Source of the DNA: Brevipalpus yothersi
Taxonomy: Eukaryota > Arthropoda > Arachnida > Trombidiformes > Tenuipalpidae
NCBI GenBank assembly: GCA_003956705.1
Contig: QZCP01000136.1
Coordinates: 43,255-107,254 of the forward strand
DNA: 64,000 nt
Direction of reading: 5' to 3'
Under the pieces are notes generated by a model, which did not search any database, was not told the origin of the DNA, and worked only from the letters and a program-made list of their open reading frames with translations. Below, one piece after another: positions 40,292-51,070 of the stretch; positions within the stretch are counted from its first letter, which is position 1; every line of letters begins with the position of its first letter. The position numbers and the translations under genes were made by a program.

Positions 40292-41572
40292 GAATCAGAT
40301 TTTATATACACACATTTATCAAGGATTATCACAGATGATAAAGTGTGGGATTGAAAAATCATCATCAATTCATCAAGATGAATGTAGTAATACACTTACT
40401 AACGTTACATGACAATATTCTAAAAAGTTACACACATAAATCGATGCATATTCATTCATATGTAACCTTACTGAAAATTCATTTATTCAATAAGTTAAGC
40501 GAAAATGAGTGTGTGTATAGTAATAATATTCGAAAAAATTTTTCATTCAAAAATCCTTGATTATTTTCATTTGAATGTATATATGCATGCATCGTGCTAT
40601 AAAGGTGACCAGGTTTTACACTCATAACATAACATCCCGAAAGGATGGAGGAACCAAGATACCCAAATTTTTTTACTCTCTCAATACAAAACCTTGTGTG
40701 TAAATTGTTCTCATGATGATGATCAATGTTGAAGCACATTACATTTACCTTGCATATACACATACACACACATTCATCAATCTTATCGAGATACCTTCCA
40801 TAATAATAATACAAAAAGGTATACAGACATATACACATGTATCCACGATTTTTTTTCGCTGCTCAATTTCATTTCATGACCAGTCGAGCAGCCACTGAAA
40901 AAAAAGAGGGAATATTTTCTTTTCTCTTCTATTCAATATCAAAGTGACGATTTAAAGAAAAAAAGAGATAAATTGAAACAAAGAATACAAAAAATTTCAT
41001 TCATCTGTTTACATCAATCACCGAAAGTATTGAGCATGAAGTAAGTGTAAAGAGAGAGAGAGAAAGTTCTGAAATGGAAGCGATTTAATTGAACACTTCA
41101 AACTTGTATTTTGGATCAATTTCACTTATTTCATTATATCTTCAGGGTAAATTATAATCGAAATGGAAAAATTAAACTCAATTTTCATATTCATCATTTT
41201 AAGGGTTCCTCTTGATTTTTTTTCTCTCTCTCTCTTTATCTCTTTCTTCCTTCTTCTCACCACCAAAACTGGTGCTGTTACTAAATATGAGCACAAAATA
41301 TGTTTGTGCATCTAGATAGCTGATTTTATTTGTTAATATTAAGATTTATCATCATGATTTCTCTCAATGAAATTCAATAAATCATGACCAAATTCGATGA
41401 ATTCGACTCTCTCTCCCTCTTTCTTTCTCTCTCTCTTTTGGTTGATTTTATTTTTGAGGAGTCAAAAATCAGATGTGTTAAAAATATCATTTCATCGGCT
41501 TTCTGTTCTTACTTTTTGGATATAATACTGTTTTTTCTGCTTCTCCATATCAGAGCCTTTTTATAAGCTATA

Positions 41573-41574
<2 letters not shown>

Positions 41575-41609
<35 letters not shown>
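41575..41609. repeat. (CA)n microsatellite
   Basis: About 17 CA/AC units, the longest CA tract in a window dominated by GA/CT. Confidence 0.9.
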
Positions 41610-41613
<4 letters not shown>

Positions 41614-41942
41614 GATTGGAGTGAAAAGAGAGTCAAATTAATGTGAATTTGATTTGCTTTCAACTTATATACACTTCTCTCAATGCATCAGCTATCTTAA
41701 TTATCTAATTTTAACTAATGCGAATAAAATAACCGCGAGAATACTTCATTCATCAAATGATGAATTGATAATGTCCACTTATTTTCTGTTCATTCCATTA
41801 GCCACCAGAAAGATGTGGATGGGAAGAGAGAGAGAGAAAGAAAGATAGAAGAGATGTGATCTGATTTATTTTATCGAGATCACGTTAATACCACATCATG
41901 AATTGCCACCGGTATGGTCACCAACCATCAGGACCTTTTTTC

Positions 41943-41982
<40 letters not shown>

Positions 41983-42119
41983 CTATCTGATACATCTTCC
42001 TCTTCCCCATCAATTGTGGACACGACAACTAGCTATCTTGTCATATTAACTTTCTGATCTGATTGTTGATTTACATCATTTCTCACTCATGAAACATATC
42101 TTGAGGCCAATCAACTGAA

Positions 42120-42122
<3 letters not shown>

Positions 42123-42170
<48 letters not shown>

Positions 42171-42174
42171 ACCT
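42123..42174. repeat. (CT)n microsatellite
   Basis: About 25 CT units. Confidence 0.9.
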
Positions 42175-43116
42175 ATCTATCTCTCTTCTCTTATGGAGCA
42201 AAAGATTATATCGATAATTAAATGGACCAACGGAACTTTTGTCCTGTAAATTGGGGTGGTAAATATTTTTGATGGCGGCATAGATTGGACTTGAATCAGA
42301 TCAACAAAAAGATGAAGAAGATGATTAAAGACACACCATTCAGGTCATAGTTTACGGTGAAATACTACTTAACCATGCGATTTATTCAATCTTATTTCTG
42401 TATCTACTTTTTTCGCTCTCTCCCTCTTTTCTGATAACTCACTTTTCGCCTGATATTTTTTGAAACGGGATTTCTGCTATCCAGGCAGTGAATGATAACA
42501 ATTTTAGATGCCTCCAAGGCACACAAATGAGCTTATGTGATTTTACAGTGGTTCCAAAAATCGTAGGACTGAAAAATGTCACTGAAAATTGTTTTCTTCC
42601 TCCTCTAATTTTCTTCTTATTTATCATCTCACTTTTTGAGCCTCTCATAAAATTTCACTCTCTCTTACGGATTGGAGTGATGTTAAAATTTAATCTCTTT
42701 GACTTTTCTAAGGATAGAGAGGACCCTCCTTGTCTATCTGTCTCCATCTTGATTTCTTTAATTGTAAAAATTTGGACACGCAAAATTTTCAATGTCTTCG
42801 CTGGGATACTCAATTGTATAGCTGCTCAGTAGTAAATGACCAGTAAAAGGAGCGGTAGCACTTTAATGACCGGATATGGAGGAAGGGAGAACGGAAGGAG
42901 GATTTCTTTGAGTAAAGAGAAAGAGAGAGATAAGATATGGAATAATTGAAATGATTGTGTTTTGTCCAGTGGAACTGTTTTTTTTACTTCAGTAAGTTTG
43001 CAAGTGAAATGGAAAAAGATGGACCTAATTATAAACTATCTTCTATTATAATTTAAGGCTATTTTTGACGTAAAACTTTGAGCAGCTGATCCGTAAAGCC
43101 GTTTCAGGATCAAATA

Positions 43117-43118
<2 letters not shown>

Positions 43119-43166
<48 letters not shown>
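43119..43166. repeat. (CT)n microsatellite
   Basis: About 23 CT units. Confidence 0.9.
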
Positions 43167-43169
<3 letters not shown>

Positions 43170-43567
43170 CACAATTAGTGAGAGTAGTTAGTGAGTCAAA
43201 GCAGCAATCCATCTCTCCAATGTTGTGCATATCAGCGAGAACATTTTTACACTTTCCGTTTCCTTTGAAAAAAGAGGCAAAAAATATCACTTTTTCCCAG
43301 TCTCCATCACTTGTCCATCCGAAAAGGTTTGTCGCTTCTTATGCAAAATAGTAACATGATGATAAAGTGGTGATGATAAAAAATATGCAAGAGAGAGAGA
43401 GAGAAGTAGTAGTTGGACTATCAACACAAATCCTGATTGTCGGTGATAATTTAGTCGCATGATAAGACTTGATCTACATTCATACATTTTGTGTGTAAAT
43501 GTGTGTGTATATAAAAATATATTCTTTCTCTCTCATCTTATTTAAGATGAGAATGAACTTGACCCGT

Positions 43568-43568
<1 letters not shown>

Positions 43569-43619
<51 letters not shown>

Positions 43620-43776
43620 NNNNNNNNNNNNNNNNNNNNNNNNNNNNNNNNNNNNNNNNNNNNNNNNNNNNNNNNNNNNNNNNNNNNNNNNNNNNNNNNN
43701 NNNNNNNNNNNNNNNNNNNNNNNNNNNNNNNNNNNNNNNNNNNNNNNNNNNNNNNNNNNNNNNNNNNNNNNNNNNN

Positions 43777-43819
<43 letters not shown>
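43569..43819. repeat. (GA)n microsatellite containing an assembly gap
   Basis: GA repeat on both sides of a 157-N gap (43620-43776). All frames through it are artefacts. Confidence 0.95.
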
Positions 43820-43824
<5 letters not shown>

Positions 43825-43940
43825 CCTGAATGAGTTTGAATGTATACTTTGGTAAGATTCGTTTTTGCTTTTCACGATCAACGAAAATGATGAGGAAGGA
43901 GGTGAGTGGAACCAATTCAAAATGGAAGTAGATGAGGATG

Positions 43941-43971
43941 AGGATGCTGGATGCTGGATGCTGGATGCTGT
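43941..43971. repeat. Short 7-bp tandem repeat
   Basis: Four copies of GGATGCT followed directly by a (TG)n run. Confidence 0.85.
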
Positions 43972-45371
43972 GTGTGTGTGTGTGTAAGATAGATGTATGA
44001 GTGGGCTGGATTTTGGAAAAATGAGGATAAACGATCGTATCATCGGTAATCCCATTTTGGTGGGCGAAAAAAGAATAATGATGGGGATGATGATGAGATA
44101 GAGAGAGAAAGAGAGGAAATAAAGTGATAAAAGAAGAAGCTTGAGAAAGAGAGAATATTTGAATGAGAATCGGAATGGTTAGCAAAAAATGAGATGAAAC
44201 ATATTTTTGATGAAAAATATGATTATTAACCATGAGATGATTCAGTTCCAGAAGAAAGCGGGAGTTTATTTATACATCATATTAAAATGAGTGACTTAAG
44301 AAGAAATAGAGGAAAAAAATCATATCATAATAAATTAAATTAAAATTGAATTTTGAATAATGGGTTTTTCGTTTTTCCAATTCATCAAGACATTCATGGG
44401 AGATCGAAGCAAGTAACATTTTGTAAAAACGATAAAAAAATGCTCAAAATCTTGATTTTATTGTTAGTCGTTCTTGAGAATTTTTTTCTCTATTTTCTAT
44501 TTTCTTCTATTTCTTATCCATTGATAATTTATAAGAATCTAATTTTTTTTTGAATGAAAAAAAGGATTTCGCAGTATTGCAAAATATTTTTCTTAATTTT
44601 TTGGGAACAGAAAATTCATTCCCGCTCACATACCTACAACTCCATCTTCCGAAACACAATGGAATGTCAGTAAAAAACTTTTCAGGATCAAACTTATCTT
44701 ACCTATCGTGTCCAGAAAATATTTCCTCATCAGATAAAGGATTTAGGAACTATTGAGAGGAACATCAAATTTTATTAAAACCCTTTGAATACACTCTACT
44801 ATCTGGAGTTACACTCTCGAGCATTAGGTTATAACTCTTCTATTGTTCAATTATGCTGATGGTTTGAATGACTTTGGTGATGAATATAAGGAGGAATTTA
44901 CTATAAGATAGCTACATTAGCTATAGTATATGTACATTCAGCATCTCCTTATCTCCTCTTTTCATATTCAAGATATTTCTACCTTCCTCTACAATCAAAT
45001 ATTTTCCACCACCAAGCATCTCTATGATATCAATAAAACTCTACGGAATCAAGAATTACTTCTCAAGAAATAAATATGCTACTCACTAGCAAAAGTCTAT
45101 AAATAATTAATTTAGAAAATCGATAAATCATGTGACCACAATTTCTCTTGATGGAAACCTCATTAAGTGATATTATAAATGATCCCAATAAAGATCAGGG
45201 GGCTGATTTTGCTAATCAAATGGATTCCATTTACACCTCTAATAGGAAAGAATTCGAAAAAACAAATTAAATTGAGATAAACTTCATCTGATGAAATTAA
45301 GCCTACCGGTTTCTCGTGAGATGGCAGAGAAGATGAGACGTATTTTCCCTCGGATATTGTTTCAATGACAA

Positions 45372-47237
45372 TTGTTGGTATATTTCAATCACCATCAGAC
45401 TCTCAGAACTTTCTCCGTGCTTGGCTCACTTCTGCAAGCACTACTTATCTTCATTTATCTTCGAACATCTAATTGTCATGATGAAAATGAGATAGTGAAT
45501 TTCAATGATGCTTTGGCTCTGATTGATAAAATCTTTGAGATATCTCCCAACAAAACCAGGATATATTAGGGTGGGGGTGTGTCTTTGGTTTTCGAAGCAA
45601 ACTTGACCCAATCATTGAAATACAAGACCATTTTTCTCAGACCTTTCAATGGCTGGTCTCTCTCTTTCATTGATAGAGCCTATCAAATTGTAGCGCCTGA
45701 TGGACGGAAAGAGATGGAAAAGGAAGGAAAGAATATCCTCTTCGGGGCAATGAGCAACAATGGTTTTTGGATGTATCATAATGTCTCTGGGGGCCTTCTT
45801 AACTTTAAATTGTACGCTATCAAGGTAGCTGATATTAGACTGCCAGATTTCAAGTGGTTGACTATTCTGGATATGGCAATAACAAATGAGAGATTGTGGA
45901 TCATTACCGAAATCTTTGAATGGAAGCAGGATTTATTCTTATTCTTATACAGATTTCCGGAAAAATTCAGTACACTAGTTATTCGGCTGAAAAGTTTGCC
46001 TGAGAATATTGACATGAAAGGGACATACATTTCAAGTTTCTTCATTGATGGATATGTTGCAGTAAGCTCCTTGCCATCATATCCTGATCCTGTTTTGTAT
46101 TTTTTTCGAAAAGGTGGAGAGGAACATGAACTATGTTCCATGAAATTGGAAGATGCTTTGAGAATATCTGATGACGGCATTGAAAAATGCCGCAATGAGA
46201 AAAAATATCCTTCTAATTTTCTCAATCTTAAAATCTTCATCTATAATTTATCTCAAGTATCATGGGCTGATGAGAAAGAATGTGAACAAGTGCCTTCTCT
46301 ATTTCATTTCGATGAATCTATCTCATGTTCCAATGTCAGCTGGCAAATGCCAGGATTAGTGACTTACACTGTTGGTTTAGACTTCAACGCCAAGATTTTG
46401 GCTTATGTCAAGAAAGATGGGGAGAGAGATCAAGATGTTCGATGTGATCTTAGGAAACAAGGTGAAGAGGGTTGTACATCTGAGAGAATTGAGTTTTTCA
46501 TGGATGAAATAGTTTCGACCTATTGGAACTTCGATAATTTCACTCTGATCAGGTGGACCAAGAGTGGTGAGAGGAAACAATTCAGGCTTCTCGATTGCGA
46601 ATATTTCTCATCATGTTCTCTCTGTACTCTGTATGGAGCTTTTGATTGCCAGTGGAACTCTTCAACTTGTATCAAAAATAGAGAAAGTGAAAAAGAACCG
46701 CAAACTCAATGCTATTTCAATGTCACAGCTATTGCTAAAATTGAAGGAATCTTCTTCAAGGAATTTGAGGTCGAGATCGCACTGCCTCATAAACTCAATG
46801 AGAAAGGTGGGGAAAGAGTATCAGTCATTATAGATGATAAAGAGCTGCTAGATGTTCAGTACTTGACCAATGCTTACCTATTGAAAATTTCAAGAATAGA
46901 ATCTAAGAAATCGGAAATCATCATCAAGCGTGGGGCATACACGATGATCACTCCATTCACCATTCGTGAGCAGAGACAATCAATTTTCATGCACTTACTG
47001 ATTTATATTATTGCAGCCATATTGATGAGTATCATAATCGCACTTGGAATATATGTCTATCTAACTGGAAATTTCAAGAAAATTGAGCATGCAAATGAAT
47101 CCTCAATCAGCGGTTCCAGTCCAGTGTCCTTTCAATCCATGCAGAGTTCCATATCACAAACCGCTAAAACAAAACAACTTAAACGTGATAGCATGAGCTT
47201 CCCTTTCTACCTAAAAAAGACAGACACAACTTTTTGA
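45372..47237 (+). pseudogene. PSI-domain transmembrane receptor, copy A (no ATG, early stop)
   Basis: Homologous along its length to the intact copy B at 48.4 kb. Relative to B it lacks 33 nt of the 5' coding end, the Met that would start the signal peptide is Val (GTG), and a TAT codon has become TAG at 45567-45569, stopping the frame at codon 66. After that stop the frame is open for 552 codons to 47237 and keeps the ectodomain, all five Cys of the PSI motif (DCEYFSSCSLC, then GAFDCQWNSSTC), the TM segment and the tail. It is either a very young pseudogene, a gene using an upstream exon or internal start, or preserved by conversion with copy B. The 177 bp at 46782-46958 are identical to 49804-49980. 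Confidence 0.75.
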
Positions 47238-47399
47238 GCTTTTTTCGTCTACTCAAACACTTCAAAACGATATGGAGCCTGACAGAATTAGCAATCAGTT
47301 CAAAGAATGTTATTTTTGTGTCACAACCCAAACCCTGGTTGAGTTTCTACATAGATTCTGGGAAACACCAGGTTCACTGGCATTCTAATTCAATGGTCA

Positions 47400-47690
47400 T
47401 CGCTGAAATGTAGAACTATTCTCCCGATAGTGCTCAAGTTACAGTCGAAGATGAAAAATATTCAGACGCTAGAAATACGGATGATAATTATCCGGTCAGC
47501 ACAGAAGCTAATATCAAGAATCAGACGATTAAGCTCGGGTTTTTACTTATGATCAATTTTTTTATTTCTCTCTTCGACTCAGATAGTTGAACATATGTAT
47601 TCATCATGGGGTTGTTCTCATTGTGACAGCCATTGTCGTGATCTTGACTGCCTTCTACATGGTTTTCCTACTCTATCCGCCGTGAGAGTA
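47400..47690 (+). pseudogene. Small TM module after copy A, degraded
   Basis: Homologous to 50410-50763. The first part encodes AQVTVEDEKYSDARNTDD and similar; after a CAG at 47580 a second segment has one frame encoding a hydrophobic helix (VVLIVTAIVVILTAFYMVFL) ending in TGA at about 47685. It looks like the end of a second membrane protein or alternative last exons of the receptor. Function unknown. Confidence 0.4.
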
Positions 47691-48408
47691 CTACAATTGG
47701 CCAGTCTCTTTCATTCAATTATGATTGAAATTCCATCTTGAGGCTCAGTAGGAAAATACATCGAATCACCTAATTATGTTCTCCAGCTTTCCATTTCTTC
47801 ATTTGATAAATTTTTCATTTATTTGATCACATTAATTAAGATGAGTGAATGTTATAAGATTATCTTCTGTAATACTCATGAATTTGTTGTAAAGGTAAGC
47901 CATAGAAGCTAAAAAAGGCTAGAATATGAGAAGAACCTCAGTTTTTGAGATAGTACGAGTTGATCACAAAAAGTTTTCTCCGAAAGAGAAATGTTTCAAG
48001 CTGTTGGAATTATTATATTCAGCATCTCCTTATTCTTTTTTCTCTGGTCCAATATATTTTTCCCCCTCCCTCTGTGATGGAATATTCCCACCAAGCATCT
48101 GTGTAATATCAATAAAACTCTACTCATTCAAAAATTGCTTCTCAAAAAATAAATGTGCTACTCATGAGCGAAAGTCGAGGAATAATTTGATTTTGCTAAT
48201 CAAATGGATTCCATATACATCTTCGAGAGGAAAGAATTCGAAAGACCAAATTGAACTTAAACAAACTTCATCTGATGAAGTTCATCTTTCTGGTTTCTCG
48301 TAAGATGGCAGAGAAGATGGGAAGGTAATATATATCATCCCTCGCATATTGTATCAATGACAATTGTTGGAATATTTCGATCGTCATCAAGCTTGTCATT
48401 TCTTGAAC

Positions 48409-50265
48409 ATGCATGCGAAATGCGACTTCAGAACTTTTCCCATGTTTGGCTCACTTCTGCTAGTGTCGGTTATCTTTAGCAGCTCTCGAATATTTCATTG
48501 CCATGGTGTAAATGAAATCGTAAATTTTGATGATACTTATGCTAAGGTTGATCAATTCTTTGAAATATCTCCCAGAAGAACCAGGATATATTATGGTGGG
48601 AATGTGTCTTTGGTTATCGGAGCAAACTTAACCGAATCATTGAAATACAACACCATTTTTCTCAGACCTTTCAATGGCTGGTCTCTCTCTTTCAATGATA
48701 GAGCGTTACAAATTGTAGCCCCTTACGGACGAGAAGATATCAAAGAAAAAGGCAGAATTATTCGCTTCGGACCAATGAGCAACAAGGGTTTTTGGCAATA
48801 TAAGCATCGGTCTGGGGGCATTCGTGGTAACTTTAAACTGTACGCTATCAAGGTAGCTGATATAAGACTGCCAGATTTAAAGTGGTTGACTATTCTTGAT
48901 ATACCAATAGAGGAAGAAAGATTCTGGGTAATTCATGGAATCTTTGAATGGAAGCAGGATTTATTCTTATACGGAAATTCAGGAGAAAGGGCTACACTAT
49001 TTATTCGGCTCAAAAGTTTGCCTGAAAATATTGACATGAGATGGACATACATTTCAAGTTTCTTCATCGATGGATATGCGGCAGTAAACTTCTTGCCATC
49101 ATATCCTGATCCTATTTCGTATTTTTTCCGAGATGGTGGATTTGGGAATGAACTATGTCCAATTAAATTGGAAGATGCTTTGAGAAAATCTGATGAAGGC
49201 ATTGAAAAGTGTCGCAATGAGAGAGTATATCCCTTTAATTTTCTGAATCTTGAAATCTTCATCCATAATTATTCTCGAGTATCATGGGACGATGGAAGAA
49301 AATGTGAGGAAGTAATTCCTTTATTTCCTTTCACTGAATCTATTTCATGTTTCAATATCAGTTGGCAAGTGACAGGATTAGAGACTTACACTGTTGGTTT
49401 AGACTTCAACGCCAAGATTCTCGCTTATCTTAGGAAAGATCTCAAGAGAGATCAAGATTTTCGATGTGATCTTAGAAAAGAAGGTGAAGAGGGATGTATA
49501 TCTGAGGAAATTGAGTCTTCGATGGATGAAATAATTTCAACCTATTGGAACTTTGATAATTTCACTCTGATTAGGTGGACCAAGAGTGGTAAGAGGCAAC
49601 AATTCAGGCTTCTCGATTGCAAATATTTCTCATCATGTTCTCTCTGTACTCTTTATGGAGCTTTCGATTGCCAGTGGAACTCTTCAAATTGTATCAAAAA
49701 GAGAGAAAGTGAAAATGTAACGCAAACTCAATGCTATTTCAATGTCACAGCCATTGCTAAAATTGAAGGATTTTCTATCAAGGAATTTAAGGTCGAGATC
49801 GCGCTGCCTCATAAACTCAATGAGAAAGGTGGGGAAAGAGTATCAGTCATTATAGATGATAAAGAGCTGCTAGATGTTCAGTACTTGACCAATGCTTACC
49901 TATTGAAAATTTCAAGAATAGAATCTAAGAAATCGGAAATCATCATCAAGCGTGGGGCATACACGATGATCACTCCATTCGACATTCGTGAGCAGAGACA
50001 ATCGATTTTCATTCAGGCACTGATATATATCATGACAGCTATATTGATGACCATCATAATCGCACTGGTGTTTGGAATATGTGTCTATCTAACTAGAAAG
50101 TTCAAGAAAATTGACTATGGAAATGAATCCTCAATCAGCAGCACCGGTCCAGTGTACTTCCAATCCATGCAGAGTTCCACACTCCAAAGCAGTAAAACAG
50201 AACAACTTAAACGCCATAGTATGAGCTTCCCTTTCTATCTGAAAAAGATAGAGACAACTTCTTGA
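48409..50265 (+). CDS. PSI-domain type I transmembrane receptor, copy B
   Basis: Intronless gene, 618 residues from the ATG at 48409; the in-frame ATG at 48442 sits closer to the signal peptide (MFGSLLLVSVIFSSSRIFHC) and may be the real start. The first ~400 residues are an ectodomain without a domain I can name, with many N-glycosylation sites (NVS, NLT, NYS, NIS, NFT, NSS). Cys404-Cys428 form a PSI (plexin-semaphorin-integrin) knot: DC-x5-SC-x2-C-x7-C-QW-x4-C. A beta-rich stretch follows that might be IPT-like, then a TM helix at about 533-562 and a ~55-residue tail rich in Ser with a basic end (KRHSMSFPFYLKK). PSI plus N-terminal ectodomain and TM suggests a plexin/semaphorin-related receptor, but the sema fold cannot be confirmed by eye. 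The single-exon structure is unusual for that family and hints at a retroposed or lineage-specific gene. Confidence 0.8.
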   Translation: MHAKCDFRTFPMFGSLLLVSVIFSSSRIFHCHGVNEIVNFDDTYAKVDQFFEISPRRTRIYYGGNVSLVIGANLTESLKYNTIFLRPFNGWSLSFNDRALQIVAPYGREDIKEKGRIIRFGPMSNKGFWQYKHRSGGIRGNFKLYAIKVADIRLPDLKWLTILDIPIEEERFWVIHGIFEWKQDLFLYGNSGERATLFIRLKSLPENIDMRWTYISSFFIDGYAAVNFLPSYPDPISYFFRDGGFGNELCPIKLEDALRKSDEGIEKCRNERVYPFNFLNLEIFIHNYSRVSWDDGRKCEEVIPLFPFTESISCFNISWQVTGLETYTVGLDFNAKILAYLRKDLKRDQDFRCDLRKEGEEGCISEEIESSMDEIISTYWNFDNFTLIRWTKSGKRQQFRLLDCKYFSSCSLCTLYGAFDCQWNSSNCIKKRESENVTQTQCYFNVTAIAKIEGFSIKEFKVEIALPHKLNEKGGERVSVIIDDKELLDVQYLTNAYLLKISRIESKKSEIIIKRGAYTMITPFDIREQRQSIFIQALIYIMTAILMTIIIALVFGICVYLTRKFKKIDYGNESSISSTGPVYFQSMQSSTLQSSKTEQLKRHSMSFPFYLKKIETTS

Positions 50266-50409
50266 GCCTTCTTCGTCTTCTCGAAACCTTCAGAATGATA
50301 TTGAGCCTGGTAGAAGAAGCTATCAGTTTTCTGAATGTTATTCTATTGTTGTTCTCGTCACTACCCATGACATGAGTCTTTACATAGATTCTTGGGAACA
50401 AAAAGTTTA

Positions 50410-50763
50410 CTATTTTTCAGCTATTTTAATTCGAAAGCCATTACTGAGGATGCAGGATTGTTTCTCGGAAAAATTCGAACGAAAATCAGATCACCTCAAA
50501 AATTGAATAGGAAAGATTCCGAGACTGCTCAAGTTACAGTCGAAGATGAAAAATTTTCATACATTGAATATACGGATGATTTTCATCCATTCAGAACAGG
50601 AAAAGGTGATATCAAAAATCAAACGATCAATGCCAAGTTCTGATTATTTTTTCACTTTTCCTTCTATGTCAGATAGTTGAATACACGATTCCATCATGGG
50701 GTTTTTGTTCATTGGGCTGACCTTGACTACCTTCTATCTGGTATTCCTACTCCACTCACCGTA
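50410..50763 (+). CDS. Small TM module after copy B, putative two exons
   Basis: A first segment (to 50643) follows a TTTTTCAG acceptor-like site and encodes about 75 polar residues (AITEDAGLFLGKIRTK, then AQVTVEDEKFSYIEYTDD). A second segment after a TCAG at about 50680 has one frame with Met and a hydrophobic helix (MGFLFIGLTLTTFYLVFLL) ending in TAA at about 50763. The same two pieces follow copy A, so the module is part of the duplicated unit. It may be a separate small membrane protein or alternative 3' exons. The join between segments is not resolved. Confidence 0.35.
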
Positions 50764-51070
50764 AGAGAACTGATTATGATGACCCTGCATCTATATCACT
50801 CAATTGTGATTGAAGTACCATCATATCATGAGGATGAAATACATCGGGTTACCTGATGGTGCTCTCTAGCTTTTCGTTTCTTCATATAATGAGCTCTCCA
50901 TTTACATTTATTAAGATTAGTATGTATAATAAAATTATCGTTTTTTGAATTTCGTGAGGCTGTTGTGAAGGTAACCGACAGAAGCTCAAAACAGCCAGAA
51001 TATGAGAGGAAAATTAGTTTCTGAGACATATAGAACGAGTTGATCACAAAATAATTCCTTCCAGAGAGAT

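Larger units (their letters stand above)
38616..44930. other. Intergenic DNA rich in simple repeats
   Basis: Upstream of the Dok-like gene; includes its 5' UTR and promoter, which I cannot delimit. Holds GA/CT tracts (39.2-39.3, 39.45-39.75, 40.25, 41.95, 42.12, 43.12 kb), a (CA)n run, a short GGATGCT tandem repeat and an assembly gap. The open frames seen here are repeat translations or lack any motif. Confidence 0.5.
44930..51070 (+). repeat. Tandem segmental duplication of about 3 kb
   Basis: Unit A runs from about 44935 to 47990 and unit B from about 48015 to 51070. Homology covers the 5' flank (shared ...CACCAAGCATCT and ATCAATAAAACTCTAC at about 45020 and 48095), the PSI-receptor coding region, a downstream small TM module, and the 3' flank (shared GAGTTGATCACAAAA at about 47957 and 51037). 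Both units are in the same orientation. Confidence 0.9.

Noticed and set aside
43480..44233. Long minus-strand frames of up to 231 codons across the GA tract and N gap
   Set aside because: They are Ser-Leu translations of the microsatellite joined through Ns; no real protein signal.
47926..48303. 125-codon frame between the two receptors
   Set aside because: Lies in the duplicated flank but its counterpart before copy A is not open; it contains the unit's 5' non-coding homology.
48364..48408. Start of the PSI receptor at an upstream TTG
   Set aside because: Animal genes rarely start at TTG; the ATGs at 48409 or 48442 fit the signal peptide better.
48933..49262. Minus-strand frame within the PSI receptor (and its twin at 45776-46240)
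   Set aside because: Conserved between copies only because the sense strand is; no start context or motif.
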